A stretch of 64,000 nucleotides of DNA, taken from assembly GCF_003589595.1 (NCBI RefSeq), contig NW_020654289.1, forward strand, positions 7,356,192 to 7,420,191, written 5' to 3'. A model generated the notes under the pieces. That model was not told where the DNA came from, did no database searches, and was given only the letters and a program-made list of their open reading frames with translations. This DNA is from Hyposmocoma kahamanoa (lineage: Eukaryota; Arthropoda; Insecta; Lepidoptera; Cosmopterigidae). How positions within the stretch are numbered: position 1 is the first letter of the stretch; every line of letters starts with the position of its first letter. The position numbers and the translations under genes were made by a program. Positions 1-10,070 of this stretch are shown here, one piece after another.

Positions 1-115
1 ACGTAATTTGACAAGTCTCATGTACCTGTAATTTCACAAGCATCCTGCTGACATTACTGTTTGGCGGCAGTAATTGGTAAGGTGGCAGTACTTCCCTGGA
101 CGAACTCTTTTACAA
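1..115 (-). repeat. SINE-A fragment
   Basis: The window opens inside a minus-oriented copy of the most abundant short repeat here. The diagnostic blocks GACAAGTCTCATGTACCTGT, TTGGCGGCAG and TTCCCTGGACGAACTC all occur in the family order. The 3' half lies outside the window. Confidence 0.85.
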
Positions 116-139
116 TATAGTTATAAGTATATAGTATTG

Positions 140-330
140 ACTTTTTACGATCATGATTTTTTATTACCATGACATTCAATAATTTTTTTTATGAAACTAC
201 TCCACTAGTTTGTTATAATTTATTTAATACAAAGATCGAATATAAAGAAATTCCTTCGTTCTGACAAGCTGAGCACGGCTCTACCAATGCAGCAGACCTT
301 TCGTATTTTTACGGTTTTCTTACGGCGACA
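140..330 (-). repeat. Degraded SINE-B fragment
   Basis: The shared B/E tail is present (ACTCCACTAGTTTGTTATAA). It is followed by AATTCCTTCGTTCTGAC and a decayed tRNA-like head in minus orientation. Confidence 0.5.
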
Positions 331-1097
331 TAAGTTGAAAAAATCAATAAAGATCTGCATTAAGATAGAAATAAGTTTGGAATTTTTCTTTGTGTTTGGT
401 TTTTGTATTAATTATTAGAAACGTAATAGTATAGGTATCAGATATGCACACTGTGTGACTCCTATTTATAAATGATACAAACCTCTATTTGAATTGGTGA
501 AGATAGAAGATAAAGTTGTTAAATTACAAATTTGTTCGAACATAAATAGTTTGCGGGATCCGCTAACGACTCACGTAATAAAGTTAGCCGGTATAATTAA
601 TTCCATATCATTCCCTGGGCAGTGGCGATTCGATTATCAATTTATCGTGTGAGTTTGTTTAATTTGATACAAAACTTCTATAACACAATTGGGATTTCGT
701 AAAAGGGTAGAGTATTTCTGCAAATTCGACTTTAAGGCGGAATGGTATTGTTGTTGCGTAGGCTTTGAATCGTGTAAGGTGGACGCGGAGAAATTCATTA
801 CACGATATTAAACATTTGTCTTTTAGAAATAAAGTATACTCTCATAATGTAAAATAAGCTCATACTCCTCTGACGTATTTATTACGGAAGATGGGAGAGA
901 AAACTTGATTGAAATGTCAGTAATAACAATCGAATGAAACTGAATTTTCCGTAGATTAACGAAGTAAAAAAAATTAAATTTTGCGGTGTTTTAAATATTT
1001 TGTATCGAGTGAAGTTTAGTCAATCGTGTTTCGGGCCGCATAGTTCACTAGGTGTGTACCTTTTTTCATTATCAATTAAAGGAACAAGTTCTTCTTG
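331..1097. other. No recognised feature
   Basis: AT-rich sequence with no credible ORF, RNA gene or repeat that I can match elsewhere in the window. Confidence 0.6.
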
Positions 1098-1369
1098 GTA
1101 GTAGTACAGCCCCTGTGAAAGAGTTCGTCCAAGGTAGTACTGCCAACTTGCCTATTTCTACCGCCAAGCAGTAATGTCCGCATTCCGGTTTTGAAGGGTA
1201 AGGGTACTGGTGAAATCACAGGCACATGGGACTTGTCAACTTACGTCTCAGGGTGACGGGCGCAGTGGCAGTGGTCTTTGAGCGGCACTGCGACTGTTAT
1301 GGACAGGCGTATCGTTTACCACCAGGCGCACGACTTGTTCGTCTTGTGACTTAGTATCATAAACAAAAG
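1098..1369 (+). repeat. SINE-A, near full length
   Basis: Runs from GTAGTAGTACAGCCCC to TTAGTATCATAAACAAAAG, with every internal block in order, including GGGTGACGGGCGCAGTGGCA and CACCAGGCGCACGACTTGTT. It has a small gap around the GTAATG...CATTAC stem. No convincing target-site duplication was found. Confidence 0.88.
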
Positions 1370-1585
1370 TATATTTCCCGTGTGGTCGAAATACGTCAAA
1401 ACTTATATTTTGGGTCTCGTTTCATCTTAAGCAAACGATAAGGTACAAAATCCATATTTTATAAATGCAACTTTCGAAGATAAAAGTAGCATTCTTTGCT
1501 ATGTAGACAACTTTATTGTCAAACTATTTGTCTCCTAGACATAAATATTACGAAGTTATTGTTGACTTGAAAACAAAGCATCTGT

Positions 1586-1655
1586 TATGGTTATGAATAC
1601 AAAGGTCGAACACACACACAGAAAAATTTTCGTCGACCCGGTGGGAGCAACATTA
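1586..1655 (-). repeat. SINE-E-like fragment
   Basis: Short match to the 3' part of SINE-E: a GTTATGAATACAAAGGTCGA block followed by CAGAAAAATTTTCGTCGACC and CGGTGGGA. The rest of 1370-1797 shows nothing recognisable. Confidence 0.45.
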
Positions 1656-1797
1656 ATTAGAATTCTGTAGCTGTCTCAATAAATAAATAATAATAGTTTA
1701 TGTGAATGTTACATAATGAAAGGTTTTAAAATACATGTGAGAGTTCATAAAACCATCTCACGAGTGTGAGCCTAATTATGTACAGTTACATACACTG

Positions 1798-2527
1798 CTT
1801 TATCTACACACATATTATAAGCTCTCTGTAATGTATTCAGGAACCGCATGTTACGACTGGCGAAATGGCGGCAAATAAAAACTTTTCGCATGTCACACAA
1901 CCGCAGTTTTTATTTTTAATTCATAGACAAACTAGAATCTGCCCCAACTATCATATCGTTCGGTATCAAGTAACGTGTGAAATTATCAAAATTGTTTGCT
2001 ATTGACATTTCATTTCGAATAAAACTTCATCTCGACTGATATTAGAATTGAGGTCAAATCAAACTGTTTTGTTTTTCAGAGATGTTCGAAATTTGAATGT
2101 AATAATAACATCGAACAATAATAACATTTTCACAGATAAGAAATTTGTTCTAACAAAACAGTTTACCTTAAGGCTTAACTCATATTGGCGCAGAGTCGAA
2201 GAGTCGCGACACGTCATGTTTTTCGCCAATAGTATATGCATCTCTATTTTCCCATTATTAAGGTACAAAAATTGTGTTATGCATAATTGGAAACGCCCGT
2301 TTCCATATTTGCGCCGAAGATTGCGGCGTCAAACGCCGACCACACTGTGATCCGGGCGCACTTATGCGAGCATCGTCGCACAACGACGTCAAGCTTTGTA
2401 GTTAAAAAACAGGATGCGACGCGACGCTTCGACTCTCCGCCAGTGTGAGTTGAGCTTTATGCTGGTGGTAATTTGCGGTTTTTGAACACATTATAGACTA
2501 TAGTTTGTGATATGTGTGTACATAAAA
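1798..2527 (-). mobile_element. MITE-L copy, interrupted
   Basis: Bounded by TTTATCTACACACATAT near 1799 and its imperfect reverse complement near 2510-2527. The internal sequence 2076-2168 plus 2457-2510 is collinear with the minus strand of the 6075-6278 copy. It is interrupted by MITE-1 at 2171-2456 and by about 240 bp of extra sequence after 1822. Bases 1823-1862 resemble the opposite end of the element, so the copy is a rearranged hybrid. Confidence 0.6.
2171..2456 (-). mobile_element. MITE-1 copy (PIF/Harbinger-like)
   Basis: Non-autonomous element of about 286 bp with inverted termini of about 40 bp. The left end reads AGGCTTAACTCATATTGGCG and the right end, reversed, reads AGCTCAACTCACACTGGCGG. 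A TTA is present on both sides (2168-2170 and 2457-2459), fitting TWA target duplication. It sits inside a MITE-L copy. The related copy near 6130 lacks the insert and serves as an empty site. Orientation is opposite to the 20359-20661 copy. No coding capacity. Confidence 0.8.
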
Positions 2528-2536
2528 TATAAATTA

Positions 2537-2745
2537 TATTTGTTGAGATTTTTTGTGAAATAACTCCACTAGTTTTGTTATGATTATGAATATTGGACAT
2601 ACAGAAAAATTTTTCGTCTGCACGGTGGGACTGGAGCCCACGTCCAGTCCAGCTGCACCGTGACATTGTTCTAACCATCTGAGCCACGGGTCCAGTTACC
2701 GAGTTATCGAAATTCTCGTATGTGTTTTTGTTATATATCACCTCA
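2537..2745 (-). repeat. SINE-E, minus copy
   Basis: tRNA-derived SINE. The minus strand carries a tRNA-like head (the plus strand shows CTAACCATCTGAGCCACGGG, the A-box region reversed) and a B-box-like GGACTGGAGCCC. It is followed by the tail GTGAAATAACTCCACTAGTT. It lies head to head with the next copy. Confidence 0.65.
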
Positions 2746-2757
2746 GATGATTAGACT

Positions 2758-2896
2758 AACTGTGGCTCAGATGGTTAGAGCATCGCTACGGTGCAGCATG
2801 GACATGAGTTCCAGTCCCACTGGGGTCATTCATAATCATAAGAAAACTAGTGGACTTATTTCACAAAAGAAAATCTCAATAAAAACAAAGTACCTT
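2758..2896 (+). repeat. SINE-E, plus copy
   Basis: The head TGGCTCAGATGGTTAGAGCA is an excellent A-box region, followed by AGTTCCAGTCCCACTGGGGT as B-box region. The tail AAACTAGTGGACTTATTTCA and a run toward AATCTCAATAAA follow. Too long and too poorly paired to be a functional tRNA. Confidence 0.68.
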
Positions 2897-3461
2897 TTAT
2901 CATTATTATTAATTATTCTAGAAAAAAAACCCACAAAATTCATCTTTATAACCCACTTATTTAACAAGATACCAATGTGTCGTCTGGAGAACGAACAGTA
3001 TCACCATAATCTCTTAAAAAAGTTTCCTGGTCAGCATTTCATATTATTCCGCGTGCCTTATTAAAAATTCAATGGAGCCCGTATCTCAAACGATAAGGTT
3101 TTCAGTCTGTAACCGTATCTAACCCTTTGAGACCGGAAGACAAAAACGGCCCTATTTAGGCAGTGCCGAAAGAAACCAACCCCTTCGTGATAAGCATCCG
3201 AAGCGAACGAATTTATTAAACAGCCATTTCTTATTGGCCCGAGGGTATTCGTACTACTAGGGCAATTTATATGGAACTAACATAAAGGTTGTGTATTTGA
3301 GCCAACAGAGTTATCGTCTTGTTGTATCTTAAAGATGGACGTGGTTTGTTTTTTTTATATATAAGCGTATATTTTGAGAATAAGTTAAAAAGTGAGACAT
3401 TTAGATGCCTAGTTATTAAGTGAAATGTGCTTTACTTATCAACAGTACACCTTTAGGAAAA
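2897..3461. other. No recognised feature
   Basis: AT-rich, no credible ORF or repeat seen. Confidence 0.55.
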
Positions 3462-3607
3462 GATGGATTGATTGGAAGGATTGGATGGAAAGGTGACATG
3501 GTTAAAAAAATGGTGTGAGTATGGAAATGGCGGCTGATAGGGGAGAGTGGAAGAAAAATACATGTAGTGCCGACCTCACCATGGGATAAGGTAGGAAGAA
3601 GAGAGAG
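3462..3607 (+). pseudogene. LINE reverse transcriptase C-terminal scrap (RTE-like)
   Basis: A short stretch encodes VSMEMAADRGEWKKNTCSAD and then stops. This resembles the C-terminal tail found in lepidopteran RTE-type retroelements, where a D-x-GEWKKKT-C-C-ADPT motif is usual (recalled family knowledge). An upstream KDMVKK-like piece is in another frame, so it is frameshifted as well as 5' truncated. Confidence 0.6.
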
Positions 3608-4334
3608 TATACCTTTACGTATGAAGGTAATAGTATATTGGATGTATCAAACTATTTGCTTTGTACCATTTGGTATACGTAACGCCTTTTTAAATAAAAA
3701 AAAATAATAAAAATGTTTATTTACTTAAACTTAGGCCATTTGCATTAAAAAAGAAATTAAGTTTCTATAAATATTAAGTATACAGTTTAATAATTGTAGC
3801 TATTCTATCACAGCGTTTATAAAGTCCTAATTAGTCTTTGGATAAATTTGTGATATTTTAATCACTTTATTGTAGAGATAGGCAAACTGTTTTGTACTGT
3901 TTTCTTGCAAAAGTTATATTTATTTGTTGGGAAGAAACTACTATAATTTTGTCACGTTGGTTTTAAATGCAGTTGATGAAAACCATAACCTATACGATAT
4001 AAGATCTATTATCAACCGAAGCGGATAAATGAGCATGTATCAGCAATCAATACTATTTAGTTATTTTTTTGTAAAGAAGTTGCCACACTTATCGATTCGG
4101 AATCGCATTAAACCGGTTAAAAAGCTTATATCCACGTAATAATGACCTATTCCACTAGTCCCTACCTTGTGAGGACAAGTGGGTTTTTGTTTTCACTCTT
4201 CCCTACCACATCGTCACTGGATGGAATAATACATTGCGCGTTTTGCGTCGGTGGTCCGAGCAAGCGGAAGCGAAACTCGCTATGTTTTTTTCCGATTATC
4301 TCAAACCGATTACTTTTAATTCAGGCAACAATGA
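3608..4334. other. No recognised feature
   Basis: AT-rich sequence. I could not tie any short ORF here to a family. Confidence 0.5.
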
Positions 4335-4530
4335 CCCATAAAATACATACCTTAAAGACTAACACACATGTACAACTATTTACTGATTGCCGGCGATGTG
4401 TGGCGCAATCTGGTACCAGGCAATCGCCAATATACGACACCCTTCGTCCAAAAGTTATTCATGAAGGTCGACAGATGATCGGTCGGCACTCTCAGCACTA
4501 ACGAATTAAAATTGACGTTGTGGTGGGACT
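4335..4530 (-). pseudogene. Fragment of a retroelement ORF 3' end
   Basis: Minus-strand homologue of the better preserved copy at 29695-30075. Both share CTTAA(A/G)(A/G)ACTAACA, the CACAATCTGGT block, ATGACACCCTTCG-type sequence and TCATGAAGG(T/C)CGACAGATG. The encoded peptide would contain an SFVVRVP...FWPKGV...FRGRLP-like C-terminus, but indels break the frame. Confidence 0.55.
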
Positions 4531-4561
4531 CTGAATGCTCGTTTTTGTTGTTTTGGTGTTT

Positions 4562-4588
4562 ATAATATCAAGTGTCACTTGATATTAT
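4562..4588. repeat. Perfect 27-bp palindrome
   Basis: Arms ATAATATCAAGTG and CACTTGATATTAT are separated by one base. Each arm equals the A-rich terminus of SINE-A, so it looks like two SINE-A ends fused. A SINE-A-like GGTAAGCTACAC follows at about 4625. Confidence 0.8.
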
Positions 4589-4836
4589 CAAAAAACGACT
4601 CATTAGACGGACAGGTCGCCTTATGGTAAGCTACACATAATAAAATTAGTAATTCTATCGAATTTCATAAGTAATTCCATCGAAATTCACCGGTCAAATT
4701 TTGAGTAAAAATCGCGTGTCTTTCTTAACTTGACATTTACGACATCATCGATTATGTCGATGGAGCTGTAACAGTATAAAAAAGAAGTTATTTTTTACGC
4801 CGCTAAGATTGTTACCACACTTAATAACAAGTTTTA

Positions 4837-5130
4837 GTAGCAGTAGAGCTCCTTGTGAAAGAGTTCATCACGGGAAGTACTGCCACCTTACCTATTTCTG
4901 CCGCCAAGCAGCATTAATATAAGCATTACAGCGTACCGGTTTTGAAGAGTAAGAGTGCTGGTAAAATTCAAGCACATGACTTATCAACTTATGTCTCTGG
5001 ATGACGGCAGTGCCCCTCTGTTCTTTGCGATTTAAAGTTCTGAGTGGCACTGCAACTGTTACGGGCAGGCATGTCGCTTACCACCAAGCGCACGAGTTGT
5101 TCATCCCGTCACTTAGTATCATAGAAAAAA
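4837..5130 (+). repeat. SINE-A, near full length
   Basis: Starts AGTAGCAGTAGAGCTCCTTG and ends TTAGTATCATAGAAAAAA. It contains the whole set of family blocks in order and is one of the best copies for defining the family. Confidence 0.9.
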
Positions 5131-6074
5131 ATGTATTGGGAAAGACTCATTTCGTAAAGATGGTGGAATATTACTAGTGTCTACTAGTTTACTAAAAGCC
5201 TTTTCTCTTAGATTCTTCGCTGTTTAAACACTATGCTTATTGTTAATCCAAACATTCCCAAAGCAACTCTATAATAAAAACATGTATTATCACACTTAAC
5301 ATTAAAAATAAATTCCCAAAGAAATAACTTAACACGAAGTGCGAACGTAAAAAAAATCAGTTTTCCCCTGCGGCTTAAGGCTTTGGTGGTATGCGTAGCA
5401 ACTCGCATGTCCGCCGATTCTTGCGATGGAAGGCCCCCGTGGGACAGCCCTTGTAGCCTTCAAAGCTGCCCGATGATACCCCCTGTGACGATTTCGATTG
5501 CCCTGAAGGATTCGCGGCGCTCAATGCTTATAAAAGTTTTACTACGGACATTGTGTTAGATTGTTGGTGTATGGGTTATGTGACCTCGATTAACTAATAA
5601 ATTTTAAAAAGTTTCTTATTTATTATTATTGACACAAAGACAGAACAAATACAAAGGAAAATACGAAGATTCAAACCAGCATCTGTTGCCTCACAATGGC
5701 TACAATTCTTATTAGCAAAACCACAGATCGAGTAAACAGATCTTACGAATCCATCTATCTCGAGAGAACCTGCAAAATTTTTGTTTTCAACTGAAGCTCT
5801 ATTACTTATTAATACGTTCAGACCGGGAACAACATTACCATTATTGACATGGCGACCGGTGGTACATTATTGCTCCATCAACCAAAAAATGTGTCTGAGC
5901 GGGGTGCGTCACCAGTGGACATGGCGAGATTTTATCTCTTTTTAATTAACCTATTATCTTAAGATTTTTTTTTGCCATGTATGATTGTTTTAATACAATT
6001 CGTCACATATGATTTGCTATGTTTATTCTCGTTTTATATTAAGTGCATTTCTATATCTTTTTTCAAATAAATAC
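5131..6074. other. No recognised feature
   Basis: A locally GC-richer patch (about 5390-5520) has no ORF I can identify. The rest is AT-rich. Confidence 0.5.
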
Positions 6075-6278
6075 TTTTATCTACACACATATAAACTTTC
6101 TATAATGTGTTCAAAAACCGCAAATTACGACCAACATGAAGGTAAACAGTTTTGTGAGAACAAATTTCTTATCTGTGAAAATGTTATTATTGCTTCTTGA
6201 TAACATCGAATTCGACGTTATTATTACAATTTCGAACATCTCTGAAACAGAGAGCTTATAATATGTGTGTAGATAAAA
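6075..6278 (+). mobile_element. MITE-L, intact TIR element
   Basis: About 204 bp bounded by a perfect 18-bp terminal inverted repeat, TTTTATCTACACACATAT at 6075-6092 and its reverse complement at 6261-6278. No coding capacity. It is collinear in reverse with 1798-2527. Similarity to that copy continues outside the TIR on one side (TTATGTACAGTTACATACAC), so either the repeat is larger than the TIR unit or MITE-L sits in another repeat. Confidence 0.72.
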
Positions 6279-8163
6279 CAGTGTATGTAACTGTACATAA
6301 TTAGGCATTAAAACACCCCTGAGATGTTTTTATCCCACACTGTGTTCTAGTATCGTGTTTTAGTGCCTTTCATTTTGTAACAGTTACATAAACTTCTATT
6401 TTTAACTTTGATTTTTTTATTGTTTTACACAATATCGAACTCCAATGCAACACTATGAACATTTGATTGTTGCACAGGGCGGGAACGTTAAATTTAGTAC
6501 TTTCTCTCAAGGCGGCGTGTGTTTTTTAGTATACCTAATGTTGTGTGACCACCGGTGGTATACTACGCCTGATTGACCAGCTCTCCGTGCTCCATCGGTG
6601 GCACACGCCGGTGCGAACGTGTTAAATTAACAATTATCACAAAATTTGCTAACTGCCCAGCGTTTTAACGACACGCCGCACCCCCGATGTCCCGTCAGTC
6701 GCCATCGGGCGCTTGTTGATGTCGGATCTATGTCAAATTTCCTCCGCTGTTCTTATTTTATTCATATTGCAATACACACCTCACTTGTTAAAACCTATGC
6801 TCACGTTGAAATACCTCGCTTGAAACAGATTTTTTGCAGTAATGCTAATCTGTGAGAATTTTATCAAAGTTTTTTCACTCACACAGGTACCTTTACAGCA
6901 CAAAATATATACGAATATCAAGATTGTAAAAAATAATGAATTTTTTTTATTAAGTAAAAATAAGTAATGAAAAATTTTTGTTACTTGAAAACCAAATTGA
7001 ACTTTTCTTACAAAATTAATAAATGTAAAAAAAACATTTTGTGGATACTCTATATAAAAAATATCTTTATTAATTTTCATTATCAAGCTATACTACTATA
7101 ATACCTATATATACAAACCTCGGCACTTTACCTTAATATAGCTTTAAGGATTCAATGGTATTCTTTGTGCCGTTTGATTGATATGAACACACGTTGCTTT
7201 CAAAGCACTTTGGTGAAATACGTCAGCTTTGTGTAGTAAGGCCCATTACTAAAAAACCGGGTTGAAGAGATGTGTTTCTGCAACGAGTAGTACGTCATTT
7301 CCGTAAATAGGTCACATGGAAATATGAAATTAACGAAAAAATGTTGTTAAAAAAGAAAGATGGCGACATCCCGTGTATTCTGTGACCTAGTGTTTTGACG
7401 ACATGCATTAAGAAGACCTATCAATACTTGTGATTCATTATGAAAGCACCAAAAAAGCTTATGGAGTACAGCCTGTAGAAGCTGGGGTTGTAAAATTGAT
7501 ACTGGTTGTGTTTATAACATTGTCCTGTATTTCGCTTCAGATGTTTATTCGTAGTAGTAGAAGACAACAAGGTTCCAGTTTGTTCTCAAAAATAATAAAG
7601 ATCTTCCCGAATATTCCCAAATCTGCCAAACTGCCACATTTAATATAACTTATCATGTTCTGCAGCAATGAAAATGAATAAAACTTAAATGTGCCCAAAT
7701 GGCAGAAATCTGCCACAAATCGTCACACTGTTCTCAATACCAATGTGACATTGACATTGGCAAGAGGTCTCTTGTCAAAACCTTCCTTTGCAACTTTCAT
7801 TATCTCATTTAAATATTGTCTTAATATTTTTGTCACATTGTGTTTTATTTTTTGCTGTATGTCATGTTTAATTGATTATTTCATTAGGTATTTTGTAGCT
7901 TTAATGTTTTATGTGTGTTCTATGAAATAACCAATGCATTCAATCACATTCAATCAAATTCAATGAATCAATCATTCAATCAAATGAAACGTACGTACAA
8001 GAACGTTATATAATCTATGGTCGAGCTGAATCAATTGTGTTGTGTTCTTGCATCTATGCTAAAATACAACGTTTTCATTTTTTTTATTCCCGACTTCTAA
8101 AAATATACAAAAATATTGATAAGTATTTCAGCCTAGCCAGGCACCGATATTAGGGATAGGCAG
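6279..8163. other. No gene recognised; short ATTCAATCA-type local repeat
   Basis: About 6279-6350 is the flank shared with the other MITE-L copy. At 7936-7985 the sequence repeats variants of ATTCAATCA. Otherwise it is AT-rich sequence with only short, unremarkable ORFs. Confidence 0.55.
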
Positions 8164-8173
8164 NNNNNNNNNN
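8164..8173. other. Assembly gap, 10 N
   Basis: Ten undetermined bases. Confidence 1.
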
Positions 8174-8439
8174 GTTTTACAACGTCAAAGTAAAGTTGTA
8201 TCCTACCCTCATACATTACAAATATATTGATAACTAGGCATAAACTAAAACGGAAAATTATACTAACAAAGTCCATGAACGGCTCTTCGTCGTTATTGGG
8301 GCAGCTTTCGCTATCCTTCTTTTAAAAAAATCCATATTACGACTGCGGTGAAGAAGTTTGTACATTCATTCGCTAGATGAGACTAGCAGCGCTGAATGCC
8401 GAAAGATCTTTAACAAAATCACAGGAGAATTTCGACAAC

Positions 8440-8560
8440 TCTATAACTTGACCCGTAGTAGCTCAATTGGTCGTGGGTTCAAGTCCCATCGGATCGAGAA
8501 AGTTTTTCTATGTGTTCAATCCTTGTATCATAAAATCTCTATATTGTTTAAGTAATATAG
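8440..8560 (+). repeat. tRNA-headed SINE fragment (SINE-B group)
   Basis: GTAGCTCAATTGGTCGTGGG is followed by GGTTCAAGTCCCATCGGATC, which are A-box and B-box-like, and then GAGAAAGTTTTTCTATGTGTTC. The spacing between the boxes is too short for a real tRNA, so an internal deletion is likely. Confidence 0.5.
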
Positions 8561-9529
8561 CGTATCCTTCGTTCCCTTTTATAACAGGGTTCGAAATTAT
8601 CTGATAATTATGCGATATTTATGATTATATCACTGCTGGTTCTTAAGTTTATCTCTTTAATTTTTGATTAAAAATAACCAATGGTGAGAAAACTCAACAA
8701 ATATGAAGAAAAATCTTTGGTTCGTGACTTTTTGAGATTGACATTTGACACGTTTGGATACGTCTCGGATAACAACACTTAGATAGAATTATATAGAATT
8801 TGGAATTGTTCCAATTAATTTTATAAATATCAACTTAATTATCCTTGATAGTGTTGAATTTTTTTTTGTTATTTTAATAGATAATGAAACTAAAGGCTTT
8901 TTTGAAAGTGCTTTCGCTGATACAATTTAAGTTTGTATGGTTTAACCAAATTACACATTCTGTTTTTGATTCCCATTCAAATTCAGTTACTTATTCAACA
9001 CAAGATACTTATCGCGAGATAACAAAAATAGAAATTCATAAAAGACAGATTTTTTGACGACGTTAAATTATCTCAATGTACTGTTTACTTAGTTAATTAA
9101 TATTTTCATAGACGGCTTAAAAACTAGTTGCTGGCTCCGGAGTCTACATTAAAAACAAAACGGCAAAGAAAATGATGACGCGCGCGTCGCGACTCTTCCG
9201 CAGCATTCACGACATTGAATGGGTTAATTATAATTACTATCTCCTCTAACTTCAAAGATATGCCTATATTATTCAAAATCAGATTCAGGGCCACTCTTTA
9301 TTGTTAACTTAAAGTACGTAGTGTATTATTATTTTTGGAAATGTTACCTAATCTATCAAAAGATTGATTAATGAAAATATTATTCAAGACACGTGAACGA
9401 TAAAAACAAGCTTTTAAAAATTATATAGTGATTTTTCTAAGTGATGTTTGTATTAATAACTAAAACAAACTAGTAGAGTAGTTGCACAAAAAATAATTAA
9501 ATATCATGGTGGTGAAATAGCGATATCTC
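8561..9529. other. No recognised feature
   Basis: AT-rich, no ORF or repeat that I can place. Confidence 0.55.
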
Positions 9530-9855
9530 TAGCCAGGGCTGGTAGCTGTAAAGGCGCCTAACTGGGTGACGAAATACTTTCATAGATTTCTCTTAGATGG
9601 CGCTACGGCTAAAAAGTCGTTGAAAACTAAAGACAAAGATCCGACAATAAGCACATAGAAAAATTCGTAAGGTTCGCTGGTTCATTCCGTAGCTTAGTTG
9701 GCATTGCGTCTGCCACGGTTTGCTAGAAGACGTCGCCGCGTCGGTTCGTATCCGGCTGGATCGAAGGATTTTTTTGTAAATGTTTGATCTTTGTATTAAT
9801 AATTTCAACAAAATTAGTGGAGTAATGTCACAAAAAATAATTTAATATCGTGGTG
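9530..9855 (+). repeat. SINE-B, full-length type
   Basis: Structure in order: 5' block CTAGCCAGGGCTGGTAGCTG, then TAGATGGCGCTACGGCTAAA, then a tRNA-like head (CCGTAGCTTAGTTGGCATTG; B-box region GTCGGTTCGTATCCGGC), then the tail AAATTAGTGGAGTAATGTCA and CAAAAAATAATTTAATATC. The head has a short internal duplication (GTCGCCGCGTCG). Confidence 0.8.
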
Positions 9856-9859
9856 ATGA

Positions 9860-10070
9860 GTTTTATTACAAATTATTAATACAAAAATCGTATACAATAT
9901 AGGTCTATGGTATACAAAGAAAAATTCCGTCGATCTGACAGGACTAGAACATGCGTTTGTTTGTTAAACGAGATAGGCCTGTATGTGTGTCACAAACTAG
10001 TGGAGTAATTTCATAAAAAAATAAATTGATATCATGGTAATCAAACATCATGGTATTCAAGAGCGGTTAA
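9860..10070 (-). repeat. SINE-B/E tail fragments
   Basis: Pieces of the B/E family: AGAAAAATTCCGTCGATCTG in minus orientation, followed by CAAACTAGTGGAGTAATTTC in plus orientation. Confidence 0.5.

Noticed and set aside
5208..5408. Short ORF and TATAAAAG word near 5529
   Set aside because: No coding similarity and no transcript-like structure downstream.
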